NCBI GenBank assembly: GCA_000320605.2
Contig: KB445800.1
Coordinates: 575,157 to 639,156 of the forward strand
Direction of reading: 5' to 3'
Source of the DNA: Gelatoporia subvermispora B
Taxonomy: Eukaryota > Basidiomycota > Agaricomycetes > Polyporales > Gelatoporiaceae
Length of the DNA: 64,000 nt
Below, one piece after another: positions 1 through 11,440 of this stretch. The notes below the pieces were generated by a model. That model was not told the DNA's origin and ran no database searches. It was given only the letters and a program-made list of their open reading frames with translations. Positions within the stretch are counted from its first letter, which is position 1, and each line of letters opens with the position of its first letter. The position numbers and the translations under genes were made by a program.

Positions 1-301
1 ATGGCATTCGCGGCGGCCTTCGTTGCCTGCCTGATCGTCGCTGGTATTCGGAACAGTCAAGGCGCAGGTTACTTCGTAATCTCCTGCGGTGGTGCTGCTC
101 TGCATTTCATTTGGCAGTTCGCGACTTGGCACCCTGACGTTCCTGCCGACGGGGCGCACAAGTTCAACGTGAGGAATCATCAACAATGTCTCGGACTCGT
201 CTTTACTGATATATGTTCTGCCACAGTCAAACGGGTTCACCGGGTACATTATCTGGGCTGGCATGCTCTGTGATTATTACTTTAAGGTCCTCGCAGTCTG
301 A
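1..301 (+). CDS. UbiA-family polyprenyltransferase, C-terminal fragment (5' truncated by window edge)
   Basis: This is the last part of a membrane prenyltransferase of the UbiA superfamily (COQ2-like 4-hydroxybenzoate polyprenyltransferase or a fungal meroterpenoid prenyltransferase), which joins an isoprenoid chain to an aromatic ring. The visible peptide has a hydrophobic helix, then GGAALHFIWQFATWHPDVPA, then the family's ending after an intron. Exon 1 runs to 168 (codon AAC), an intron spans 169-226, and exon 2 (227-301) encodes SNGFTGYIIWAGMLCDYYFK and a stop at 299-301. The NG-x-x-G-x-I-W-A-G and CDYY pattern is typical of the C-terminus of COQ2-like proteins. The catalytic Asp-rich motifs lie outside the window, so substrate cannot be judged. 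The ATG at position 1 is probably an internal Met. It converges on the MFS gene, with 285 bp between stops. Confidence 0.8.
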
Positions 302-586
302 TTTTGATTATAGCTCACATTGATGGTAACCTAAGACACAAGTTGTACCAATATGTACTTTAGATGTTTTCTGTCTTATACTCCAAATGTGATTAAATGT
401 CGCTCTACTCCACAATTGACGCGTGAGCTTTGGGGCACACTCCTTCGAGAGCCGGCAGCAGGATAAGTCAGTTAAGCTACCATGACTTGATTTCCGCGGA
501 GTTAGATTTCGAGAGCGAGGGTATAGTGTGTAAACAATCGTGATCGGGGGGATAATCAGCAGCTGGAGGACAATATGGTACAAGAA

Positions 587-2732
587 TCAGAGTGTATATT
601 GGTACCAGACACTATCGTTGCCCAAGGCGCCCCTCGGCTCGGGCGCAGTTCCCAACTCATCCGAGGATCGCAGTATCTGATTCTTCTGATTTCGTTCATG
701 GAAATATAGCAGACTAACGGGCGCAGCAACGAGTATACCGACCTGAAAGATCAAAAAGGTGATAGACGCGTTGGTATATTTTGGAGGAGGAGACAACGTG
801 CCCAAGAGCCACGTTGACAGGATTCCGCCAGAATTGGTCATCGTTATCAAGACCGCCAGTGCCGTTGCTCTGCGAATATGTGGTGCTATGTTGTTCGCAG
901 TCCAGGTTGCTAGCGGAGGACCGATGCAGTACGTTCCGGGCACCATGAGGAATAGCGCTCCGTATCGGACTTGGTTCTTGTCAGATCCTACAAGAAGGCC
1001 AAATTGAGCCTCAAGCAAGAATAGAGCGACAGAGACATTACCGAGAAACATCGCGAAGCCAATCGTGCTTATGATCCCGAACACAATGATCGTTAAGCCA
1101 CGATGCCGATATCGGTCAGCGAGCACCCCGCTAATTACGGAAACTTGAGTGTCTCGTCAGCTATGTACAGCTATCTCCGCGGGAGACCACTCACAGACAA
1201 ATGATACGGCAAAAGGTGGTACGCTCATAAGCTGAGCTCGGTTTGCGGTGTAACCTAGACTCGCCACGATAGTTGGCAGGAAACTAAAGAACAACGTGAA
1301 CGAGACTGCTGGGACACATGAAAATGGGCCACATACTATGCGAGGCCATACAGAGTCGCTCCTGTAGCGACACGGAATCAATGGAAGTCTTCAGCATCCC
1401 CTCATGGACTGACCATTGAAGAATCCCATAATAGCAATGGGCAGCATGTGAGGCTGTTTGAAAGTCTTAAACACCTCTGCCCAGCTGAATTTGTCGATTT
1501 CATCATTCGCCGTCGTGATGCCATCTTCTTCCAAGGCAGTCAACACCATCTTCTTCTCAGAATTAGTGAGATAAAATGCATGGGCGGGGCTCCTCGGCAT
1601 GAAGAATAGGCAGGAAACACCGAATAGGAATGTAAAAATACCCTCCTGTTGGTATCTGTTGAGCCGCGATGTGTCTTCGTTCAAGCGACCTTACTCACGA
1701 GAATGAAGATCCAAGACCAGCCATGCCTGCCTCCGATACCTTCCATCTTGATAATCGCGGCTGCCAGGAGGCCCGAGAAAGCTCCCGCTAAACCAGATGC
1801 CGCGAAGAAGAAGGAATATCTGTACAGGGTGGGCCAAGGAGGTTATCCAAAGAAGATCGGACAAGCTTACCGGTATTGTAGCATCGCCTTTGGATAAAAC
1901 GATGCGAGATACAAGGATATTCCAGGTAAGAGTCCACCTTTGACAGTTATCCCATGTCAAGTCTCTGATGATGAGATTGACGTATATATCAGTGATACCA
2001 CTGACCTTCAAACAATCCAACGAAGAACCTGCAGACAAGTAGACCAGAATAATTATGAACCAAGCCTGCATCTTCTCAGCATACCAGCGAACCACGTCGA
2101 AAAGTGAGTAATAATCTACCCTGCAGAGTGCATACGAGGCCCCAGAGGCTTAGCATGGTCGGCAGCATTATATGCGGCCCAATCGTCTTAGATCGTTAAG
2201 TTGTCAGTGTTCACCAGAATAAGAGCGTACACATAGGCAGACCTTATATAATAGATTGCTGGGTATCTCGACGAGAATATAGGGTCTATCGATAGTCCGC
2301 ACATCTGAATAGCGGCTTTTTTGTACCAAGATCGAAACATACATGTATGTCACGGTCAATGCTATACTGTACTGCGAGGTGATCTCTTGTCAGAATGACG
2401 CAAGCGTCACAACGAAGTCGGCATACCTGGGTGTTAGTCATCTTCAGCTCTTGCTGGAGGCCTGCGAGGCGAGCATTCGATACATTGGTACGATCCTGAA
2501 GAATGCGGAATCGTGAGACATGAGGCAGCTCAGTGGTGGATCTTATCAAGGTACGCACGAGGAAAGATAGAAAGAACATCATCGTACACAGTGGTACTAC
2601 GAAGCAGTCCATCTTCAGCCAGACTCTGGAACTAGGCGTCGCTACCGGATCAGAGACGATCGTGGACTTCTCCAATGAGCCCGCGTCCTTCTCGTCGCTC
2701 GACTCGGGGGTCACGGCTGGAGTAGAAGTCAT
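587..2732 (-). CDS. MFS transporter of the Dal5/allantoate-permease (anion:cation symporter) type
   Basis: This is a 12-TM major facilitator protein, probably importing a small organic anion or vitamin-like carboxylate across the plasma membrane. The start ATG is at 2730-2732 and begins MTSTPAVTPESSDEKDAG. After a hydrophilic N-terminus the first helix ends FFLSFL, and after an intron comes DRTNVSNARLAGLQQEL, the signature loop after TM1 in fungal Dal5-like carriers. Later pieces include FSFLPTIVASLGYTANRAQ (around 1275), a cytoplasmic loop with FFMPRSPAHAFYLTNSEKK (around 1590) and the last helices ending FLIFQVGILVAAPVSLLYF. The gene is cut by about eight short introns. The exons join without internal stops, so it looks intact. 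Substrate is not predictable. It converges on the UbiA gene and its promoter lies in the non-coding stretch after 2732. Confidence 0.82.
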
Positions 2733-3827
2733 GGTAAGCTACAGGGGTGGAGAGCGGCAACAAGGTCTATTCTGAACAATTATACATGGTTTCTCTCAGG
2801 CGCCCGAGCGCCACCGAGGACCAATTGTTAGAGTCAGGCAAGCTTTAGCGGGATAAGTTCGAGCTGTCATGATGCGTTCAACCCAAATGCACCATGCATC
2901 AGGTACATTGAGCGTCGGACCTGACGTGAAGGGGCACGAGGAGGCCCGGATCAGCTTCTGGAAGGTTTCTAGGACGTAGAGCGGACGAAGCGCGTGTGAA
3001 GAAGCCCGTGCCGGGTCATGGAAAATCAATCTAGGTTCATGCAGCTGCCAGGTTGACGAGGCTAGGTACCAAGATCAGCGAACTCACAGGCATAGAGGCA
3101 GCTCAGCCCCGGTGCAACAAGGTCTGACTGCTCCCGCACCAGGTCTGCCGCCAAGACGGAGCGATGAAGCGCTGTTACGATACGGAACTACTTCGAAGTA
3201 TGGAACGCGCAAAATCGCGCCGGACTCCGCGAAAGTACGTGCGGTTGGTGAGGATAAGCGCATCATGACTCTGTACTGTACTTACAAAGCACCGCACCTG
3301 TTCAAGTCTAGTTTGATGCGGAGGTCAGATGAGAGATCTGTGTCAGAAGTTTCACATGGGGTATAATATTTCAATATATAGATTTAATATATTTTGAGGC
3401 ATTTTAAATACCTATATAAGCTTGGATTGCAATTATAAGTGCTAGAAAATATAAAATATTGACCCTTAAAACTAAAATCTCTGACATGAAATTCTGACAT
3501 GCCAATCCTAGCGGCGACTATGGCTACATAGTGGCTCTTGCTACTTGAACATCTTGCGTACCGAACTGGCTCTTTTGGGATATTCAGGGACGTGCGAGAC
3601 AGTTTGAGTCACCGGAAGCGACGTCGGGACCATCCATCAATAGACATGGAGTTCTGCTCACCACTTTGGAGATGGTAGGTGCCAAGATCTAGCGCGTCTG
3701 GCTAGGTTGGCGCGCTGAGACTCGTTGCATCCTGAACAAATGATAAGCTTTGCGTAACAGTTCGTCTGACAAATTCAGAGCGAAAGGTCTTCTGGATAGA
3801 GGAGAACTTGTGATGGACAAAATGTTT
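2733..3827. other. Non-coding stretch with an AT-rich patch
   Basis: No gene is supported here. The open frames are short and begin at non-ATG codons. The first part must hold the MFS promoter, and the right end the F-box 3' region. Between about 3361 and 3500 the sequence turns strongly AT-rich with ATATA-type runs, unlike the roughly 50-55% GC surroundings. Confidence 0.6.
3361..3500. repeat. AT-rich low-complexity patch with short palindromes
   Basis: This is about 140 bp of mostly A and T, including a short inverted pair AATATAT / ATATATT separated by 7 bases near 3373-3393 and repeated TGACATG words near 3482-3500. It could be an AT-rich spacer or a decayed mobile-element end. No terminal repeats or target-site duplication were identified by eye. 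Confidence 0.45.
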
Positions 3828-5832
3828 CTAGTGTCTACCAGGCTTGTACGAGAGGACACGCAGTAACTGTGGTCTATCGTCATCATCCGTCTGCAGGACC
3901 ATCCAAGTGAGAACACAAACCTTGGGAGCAGACGGACACTCACCTCTACACCAATCCAATCCTCGCCTCCCCAGAGTTTGCCACAGTCTACCGGCGCTTC
4001 GCACCGCACTTCACGATACGGGAGGCGTGAGACAACATCCTCCACAAAGTCCTCCCCGGCTTCGATGATTGTGTCTTCAATACAAATCATCACGACAAGG
4101 CCACGTTCCGGACCGTCGCTCCCGTCATCTTGACTGCCGTTGTCATCTTCACTGACAGTGTCCGATTCGTCCGCAAGACTAACCTGGTCCGCCATCTCCA
4201 AGACCGGTCCCGCCTGGAGTCCCATTGATGCGTGAGATTCCCCATCACCATCGTCGACCAACTGCAGCGCACGCGCCACTTCTAAAGGGTTGAAATCAAC
4301 GATGCAATGAGCAAACACAGCACGGTATCCGTGTACCGCGCGGAATGTGGAGTGCAGCATGAACCACCGAGTAGCATCTGGCCCCCAGGCATCCCATTCG
4401 TATGTCCGAGGTTCAGCGCTGCTCTGTTCCAGCGCCATGGCAGAAAGGAATGTCGAGGGATGTATGAACACCAGGAACCGCTTGGCACCGATGTCCATGA
4501 TGCTCTCTGGTCTTCTCTTCATGTGGATCAGCGTCACAGCTAGCATAGACTCGGACTGAGATGCAGAGAAGGGCTTGGGGCACTCTGTATCTCGGTACAG
4601 CCCACTCGAGTTGGTCGATGACACGATGATGGAAACGGGTCGGAGGTCGGGTCTCAGAGTAGGGAGTACATATCGCGCGGCGAGGACCGGCGTCACCGGG
4701 ATCTTGTCGTCAAAACATTCGTCGCTATGTGGCACCCTGTAGACTTCTAGTGCGAAGCAATTGTTGCCCTCGTTGGCATCAGCAACAGCTAAAATGAACG
4801 AGTTGCACGCTAATAACATGAATCCTTTGGATCGCATGTCACCCGCGAATTCACGTCGCAACCGCTGTATGTGTATATGAATGTCAGGGGGGAGCAGTCA
4901 TGGATTCCTGACTTACCGCAACCACACGACGTTCTCGCCAAAGTATGAGCATGAGTTCAACTTTGGTGCCGCCGGAGGAAATTACCATTGCACCAAGCAA
5001 GTCGCCCAGGATGTGCACTTCAATGAGACGTGAGCGTGCCCTATCGACCTCAGACGGCGTAAGCCAAAGATATTCGTCATCGAGAATAGGCGTCCCGTGT
5101 GATATGGAGAAAAGTGACAGCCGGAATGAATCGCGGCCAATGTCACCACTGAATACAGTTCAGTTAGACAATCACTCGTGCCGTAAGTGTTACCCACGTA
5201 CGGAGGTGTGAGCGGTTTGACGTGCCAGCAAACCAGTAGATCTTGTGGTGGGTCTACGGTCCAGCAGTCAAACGTCTTTTCGAGACGGAGCTTCCAATTC
5301 CTTGTTTTGACCATCTCTTCGTTCGACATGATCTGAACGACATCTATGGTGTTAAACCGTTCTAGACCATCCCATGCGCCAAAGACAAACGCAGCCATGG
5401 CATCCGCGACGTTTCGGCCCTCCTCATACGCGTGCATGAACAGGTTGCCACGGTACTCCATATGCATCGGCATCACGCCAGGTTCCACCTCAGGCACCGT
5501 GATCTCCTCCCTGCATGTCCAAGTTGGCCTCAGAAATGCCAATCGATGGGCATTCACGAAGATAAGTCTCTTGGATAGCTTCATGGAGGCAGCGGAAGGC
5601 TCGGGCGTAAGACCCGAGAGGGCCAGCTCAAACCTGTATTGTAGCTGCGCCGTGGAGCGAACAATGTCGTCGACTTTTTTGCATACCTGAGGTGCGCATG
5701 AATGTCACTGCTCTTGACATGCACGGAGATGAGACATACAGGTTGGCATTGCAGAATGCCACGAAAGTCTAAGCAAGCGAGAATCTCAACTAGCAGTTCC
5801 GTGGGTAAGTCCAGTAGGTTCGTCGGACGCAT
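3828..5832 (-). CDS. F-box protein (agaricomycete type)
   Basis: This is a probable substrate receptor of an SCF ubiquitin ligase. The protein starts at the ATG 5830-5832 with MRPTNLLDLPTELLVEILAC, a clear F-box beginning (LP-x-E-L-L-x-x-I-L) within the first 35 residues, followed by FRGILQCQPVC. The rest is a long agaricomycete-style C-terminal domain with no recognised repeats. It includes FVFGAWDGLERFNTIDVV, VWRE/LWRE-type strands and an acidic stretch (ESDTVSEDDNGSQDDGSDG). About five short introns are present. The last intron (donor GTGAGT, acceptor CTGCAG, about 3894-3943) leads to a short final exon ending in TAG at 3828-3830. If it were retained the frame would run to 3689 instead. 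Length is about 600 residues. The target is unknown. It is divergent from the ASCC2-like gene across 392 bp. Confidence 0.75.
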
Positions 5833-6224
5833 TTGAGCGTTGCTTATGGTTGATAAGTTTATGCCCAGCAGAAGTCTCACTAGTCCAAAGCCTACGGTAG
5901 CGAGATATCAACGTTTTAACGTTCAACGGTGTCAATGGTGGAACAAAAGTGTACGTGGGACTGTATCAGACGCATGAAAGCGACCGGCGCCAACGGATAT
6001 TCTCAGCCGGCCAAGTCTCTGTGCCCCTCTGCTGTTCTACTTGCCTTTGACAACTACCAGACTCTTGAGAGTAAGTCAAAGTGCACAACTCTACGCTATG
6101 TGTGTGCTATGGGTCCTTTCTAATGGTGAAAACATAGTACAGAGTCATCGGCATCCCTTGACGGCGACCTCAGTCAAGTACGCATCGACTGAGCAGCTAG
6201 AAGACAATTGACGACTCAGACAAG
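5833..6224. promoter_or_regulatory. Divergent promoter between the F-box and ASCC2-like genes
   Basis: These 392 bp separate two start codons facing away from each other and must carry both promoters. No TATA box or other element stands out. A 64-codon open frame inside it (from 5929) has no recognisable content. Confidence 0.5.
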
Positions 6225-8697
6225 ATGTCTATTGCTCCTCTTCCACCCTACCCATCGACACGTGCGAGATCGGCGTTGTCACCGTCGCAGCTGGTGACGC
6301 TGTATCAGAACATAGCCAGTTCTCTGTCGCAGATCCTGACCTTGCCTCCCGCACAGCGAGACAAGACGTCATGCCGTGCCTTTCTATCTTCATACCTGAA
6401 GGATACAGCACATCAGATCCTGCAATCTTTGATTTGGAATGAACCTGAAGAGCACTCCCGTTTGTTTTCAGACCTCTCTACTGCTGAACGAACAATACGC
6501 CGTCGCGTCTTCCTTCTGGCCGGGAAACTTGTAGAAACTCTTGACTTGCAGATCATCCTTGACCTCTGCGTGACCTATGCCTCGACGAACGTCACTCGAT
6601 TACGTTCGCTGCTGTCCTCTGCTGTCTCACAGACGGGCTCACAGTTGGTCTCAGAGACGAGCTCAGATGCCGTTCCGGCATTTACCACCCTCCTATCCTC
6701 GCAATCGCAAGGCTTATATGGACTCCGAAAGACCTCCTACATCATGCTGTGCTTTATTCGAGCGAGTCCTCCAGATCTGCGTCGCCCTTTTGCACGAGAC
6801 AAATCGTTCATGGTGGCTTTGGCGCAAGCCTACGGTCCGGCGCTCACAGGACTCGCGCAGTCATACGGAGGTTTCCGCATGTCCTCCGGCGACCCTGCCG
6901 ACACCATGGACCAATGGGAGCGCATCTTCCTCGAGACGAAAGTTGCGCTAATCGATAGCTTCCACCTGCTCGTCCGCACACTGCTTGAAGATGTCTCTGC
7001 AGTACCCTCGGCTGGCGTCGCGCTCGCTTCCCAGGCCGAGCCTGCCTTTGAGGTCATATTTGCCCTACTCGACACCTCCGGCCAAACACAGGGTAGCACG
7101 ACCACCCCGTTCGTCGATCGTCCGCTGCTGGCGGACTATCAACATGCCTACGACTTCTCCAGAACCCTCGCAGAGATCCTTCATCGTACAGATGATGCGC
7201 GCGCGGATGTGCTCGAATCTGCTCTCCGCTCCCTGGATACGTCACCCGGTGCTGGCAGCTCGGACGGTCCGGGTGCCCTGAGGCTCCTCATCCGTTCGTC
7301 TGGTATAGCTCCTGGTATAGATTACGCTGGGCGTGGTCCATCGAGGGCTGCAGCAAATTGGAAGGAGAAGAGTAAGGCCGTCGAGGTAGTGCGTTCTGCC
7401 GAGGACAATCTAGCGTTAGATTCAGCGGTGTCCCAGGTTCTTGACATTTTCCCGGACTACTCCCCAACATATCTCCAGGCCCTGCTGTCCAGTCCGAATT
7501 ACTCGTACAAAGGGGACGCTGAACGGGTGATTGCGGCCTTGTTGGAGGGAACAGCACCTAGCGTCGAGGATGTCGAGGCAGCAGCTGTGTCGCAGTCTGT
7601 CGCCAGTGCAGACGTTGGTCGAAGTCCCGCGCCGGCAGAAAGCCGGGATGAGTTCCAGTTTACTAAGCAACGAAGGAACATATTTGACAAGGAGGAAATA
7701 GACGTCACTCAAGTGCGAGTGGGCAAGAAGAAGTATGTCGTGAGGATTTCACTGACTGTCGCAAACTAACTTTGCACGGAATTCCAGCGTCGAAGAAGCG
7801 ATTGTTCTTCGTGATCGCAAGTACATAGAGGAGATGAAGGCAGATATCCTACGGCGGGCAGAAGAGATCGCAGCTTTCGAGGATGAAGAGGAAGAAGGCG
7901 CAGAGGGTGCTGTGGACAGAGGCAAGAACCTCGCATATGAGGACGAGCTGGATGATGCAGATGCTATCAAGGTTCGAGACGGAGCCGAAAGCGAGTTGGA
8001 GGGTGTCGACACGGATGATGATGAGGCAGAGGAGGGCGAGACTGGCGCAGAGGTATGACGCTCACCTTCTCAAACGCTTGCAATGCTCAACGTGATTTAC
8101 ACATTCAGCCCATGCAGCCGGAAACCATCCTAGAGCTCGCTTACATTCGGGACCCAGCGCTCTTCGAACGGGATGGGCAAACCAGGCGAAGCAAGCATCG
8201 CGCGGATTTAAAAGCGCAAACAGGTATGACCGAAGCCCTACACTAGTCCTCCAATGCCCGACTCACTGTTTATCGCAGGATGGTCAGACGAACAAATCGA
8301 AGGCTGGAAGATCATGCTAGAGAGAAACGTGAGCATCCATCTCATACGCTACTGACTGCCGTACTTACTCCATCTCCCTCAGCCAAGGAAAGATGCGATC
8401 CTGGCGAAACATGAATTCACTGGCAACAATTCAGGCCCGTCTCTTCAAGGTGGTTCGTCTCAGGATGCGCCTCGGGGAGGCGGTCGAGGCAGGGGGCGGG
8501 GGCGTGGTGGTGGCGGTCATCGGGGCGGTCGTGGTGGCCGTGGCGGCGGGGGCGGGGGCGGAGGCGGCGAGGCTTCGGGATCTGGAGGTTCCACTAGGGA
8601 CAGAGCGTGGAAGGACAAGAATAAGGCGAGCAGAGGCAATCATAACCGGAAGAGAGGCCATGACAAGAAGATGGCGCGAGCGGGAGGGCCGAGCTAG
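6225..8697 (+). CDS. CUE3: CUE-domain protein, ASCC2/CUE3 (RQT complex subunit) homolog
   Basis: This is the likely ubiquitin-binding subunit of the ribosome-quality-control trigger complex (yeast Cue3/Rqt3, human ASCC2), which helps dissociate collided ribosomes after their ubiquitination. Exons are 6225-7732, 7788-8052, 8109-8223, 8279-8328 and 8383-8697 (750 residues). The N-terminal 380 residues form an alpha-helical domain. A CUE domain sits at about residues 403-445 (VLDIFPDYSPTYLQALLSS, then AERVIAALLEG), with the F-P and dileucine-like residues used to bind ubiquitin. Then follow an acidic segment (EDEEEE, DTDDDEAEE) and a C-terminal tail very rich in Arg-Gly repeats ending KRGHDKKMARAGGPS, which suggests RNA or ribosome contact. 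All exon phases join cleanly. It is divergent from the F-box gene. Confidence 0.82.
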
Positions 8698-9775
8698 ATG
8701 TAAGTTTATCATCGGCAATTGTGCACAGGTACTAAGGACTTCGCTATGGCAGTTAGTCAGCATAGGGACTGCTATCCATGACCTTAGTGTTGACTGATTA
8801 ACTCGACCAACGTCGATGCTACGTGCGGCCATTAGATGCGCCGAAGCCCCAGCTTTTGATCTTGCAAAGACTCTGCCTGCTTTGGACACCGAGAAATGAT
8901 AAATGTCAATCAGCTCATGAAGTAGCTTTCCCTCTCAGGACCGTGCCTCGGAGATCGTTCGACTGTGGTTGCATCCTTGCGCCATTTCGGAACGCTATAC
9001 CATGGCTGTAAATGTCCGGGACACTGCTCAATGTATCGATGTCTCTTCACAGCAAGGGTGAAACTTGTGCACTTGTTTATCGATGTCAGCCTCATTCAAT
9101 GTTGGCCTTATCCTATGTTGGCCTCAATCAATGTTAGCCTCATCTGATCCTCCGCCTGTCAGAGGCTCCCTGATCTGTTTGCCTGGCTATTCTGCTACCT
9201 GATGCCGACAGCGTCGCATATAACACAACGTACCTCAATGAACAAATCAGACAGATGTCAGGCCGCTTGAGAAACAAGAACAGGGGTTTTCACAGACAGC
9301 AGGTGTGACCGTGTGAATGGTCTGACCCTGACTCGGTCACCAGCAACTCGTGCCAATTGGTAACGCCGAACGTTGTATTTTCCAGGCACGCATTTACCAG
9401 TGATCTCGTCTCTCGTCGGAATTACGAAGTGCTGTTGTTTACGCAGAACTATTTTACCCATGCCAATGTCTTTCCGTGTCGGAGTGGTGCGCGTATGACT
9501 AGCGGTACCTAGGGCACACGAGGCAGCCAGTACGTCCTTCTCGGAGCTCACCGAGAGAAAAGTAGCCAAGCGGTCGTAACCAAATGAGATTTGCTTTCCT
9601 CTGATACTCTCGGACCGATGTTCTCGTCTTTGTACTTGGTTTGAGACGTCTTGTAGAAAAGGCTCCACATCACAACTCTATATGAGTGGGCACCGAACCT
9701 GTGTCAAAGCAACCTTCGTGCTCGGGGCCCCTTGCAGACTCGCGGATCTCAAAGTGCGAGATCGTATCGCTCAAT
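8698..9775. other. Intergenic stretch with a short imperfect tandem repeat
   Basis: This stretch holds the 3' region of the ASCC2-like gene and the promoter of the membrane-protein gene. A 136-codon frame on the minus strand (9258-9668) starts at GTG, has no recognisable motif and is not called. Near 9085-9145 the word ATGTTGGCCT recurs three times, with one copy ATGTTAGCCT. Confidence 0.5.
9085..9145 (+). repeat. Short imperfect tandem repeat, unit about 17-18 bp
   Basis: Three consecutive copies of a unit built around TCAATGTTGGCCT are visible, the last changed to TCAATGTTAGCCT. It lies about 390 bp past the ASCC2-like stop. It is probably a simple local duplication, and no function can be assigned. 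Confidence 0.45.
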
Positions 9776-11154
9776 ATGGTCGTCACCATTCCAAGAGCTG
9801 AGCTCCTGGGGACATTGCTGGAATGTGTGCTATACGGTGCGTGAGGCCGTACAACCTTCTTGGATGTCTGTGACTAAACTGATTGGCTAGGAGCGTACAT
9901 ACGTTTCTTCGTGCAATGCTTGCGCGTTCTGCGTAGGAGGTATCTAGAGGGTCGACGAGTGCTTCCATTCGTGGTCGCTGCGTTCTCAATTTTTGTGCTC
10001 AGTTCGATGGTAAGAATCTCCGCTACTCAAGAGTATGCCAATTAAAATCCTGGTAGCACCTGATTTCGGACTGGATCCGCGCAATACAAGCATTCTCAAG
10101 TAGTGCGATTCAAGACAATGGACCAGCGTCATTCTTTATAACTGTGGACACCCCGCTCAATCTCATCAAAACATCTGTCTATGTCACAGCGACACTCGTT
10201 GCTGATCTTCTAATTGTACGTTCATGTCGCTTGCCTCTGCCTTCGGCTTAGTTGTCTGACACTGCCACTCTACAGGTATATCGAACATTCCTTGTTTGGA
10301 ACAGAAGCTACCTCACTGTCTTTGTTCCGTTTTTACTCTTCATTTGTGACATGGGTCAGTTCATGTGACCTAGCCTAAGAATGATGCTTGATCTGCTTTC
10401 GCATCCTAGCGTTATCCGTGTGGGCAACATGGTCTTTGACCCAAGTTCGCATAAATGACAACGTCCTGCTAGCAAGTGTCACACTGCGCGCCCAATATTT
10501 CTACGCCGTCACGCTTATCTTGAACCTACTGTGTACTTGTGAGTGGCTAATATATTCTCGCACAGTAGAGATCTCACAACGTCATGGTGAAGTCCTCATT
10601 TCATACAGGATATGGTCTATATATCTCCTCGTTGGTGTGATTTCCTTGAGTAATCGTCTAGAGAAGATTGTACATGTTCTGATCGAGTCGGGTGAGCTCT
10701 ATTCGATGTCGGAAGTCTTCCGTGGTCTAATGGTAGATGTCGACCTAGCCGCTTGTTACACGGCTCTTCTCGTGATGCTCATAGTCACTAGCGTTCTAGG
10801 CAGTCCTATCTTATTTGTCTTCCTAAATTCGGTGCGCCTTATAGTCTAACTTCGTCTCTATGCTCGAATTGACCCGGCGTATTCATCAGGCACCTCCAGT
10901 AATTGTAGGCAATGTTGCACGATCTGATCAATATGATGCTCATAGTAACCCAGGGTATCACATTCTCCTCCGTAATAGTCTCTTCTCTGGACAACACAAA
11001 AGATACAGTGGCTTCCAACAATGACGCAACGACCAGCTTTGTTAGTACGATGTCAGAAACTACAGTGCATGTCCGGCTCGAACATGTCCTGGGAACCGAG
11101 GCTATCGGGATCGAAAAGCGCGCTACCGAGAACTCTATCGACTGCATCGTATGA
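9776..11154 (+). CDS. Multi-pass (7TM-like) membrane protein of an agaricomycete family
   Basis: This is a polytopic membrane protein of a type found in many copies in mushroom genomes. Its role is unknown, although the topology resembles seven-helix receptors. Exons are 9776-9836, 9891-10009, 10057-10215, 10276-10354, 10410-10538, 10593-10831 and 10909-11154 (343 residues), and every phase fits. Family features seen are YRTFLVWNRSYLTVFVPFLL, an ALSVWATWS helix, then FYAVTLILNLLCT followed by FLISYRIWSIYLLV across an intron, and a late helix with IVTQGITFSSVIVSSL before a hydrophilic Thr/Val-rich tail. The last exon is needed to complete the final helix. Without it the frame would stop early at about 10848. 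It converges with PIG-S, about 290 bp apart. Confidence 0.75.
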
Positions 11155-11440
11155 TCTGAGACTGGGTACGTCTGTCTGCATCGTTGACGCTCCCCACCGA
11201 TCGTTCAATTGATATTTTATTCAGACAAATGCACGGCAATTGCATGCAGGGAGACAGCCAGACGTTTATCCGCTAGCTGCGTAGACGCATTTGACGCCCG
11301 CGCGCTTCACGCTAAATCTTGGACGTGCCCGTGCTACGGCATAGCCAAAGAGCCCTGCATTGGCACGAGCAGTCAGAGCAGAAAATCGAATTATTCTTAA
11401 CAATACATAATCCATGTAGCGCTAGATGTCCATACTTGCA

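Noticed and set aside
5833..5880. Upstream extension of the F-box protein to 5880
   Set aside because: The extension begins at GTG. The ATG at 5830-5832 directly precedes the F-box and gives a natural start.
9258..9668. 136-codon minus-strand frame
   Set aside because: Begins at GTG rather than ATG and has no motif. Splice-site context does not extend it into a gene.
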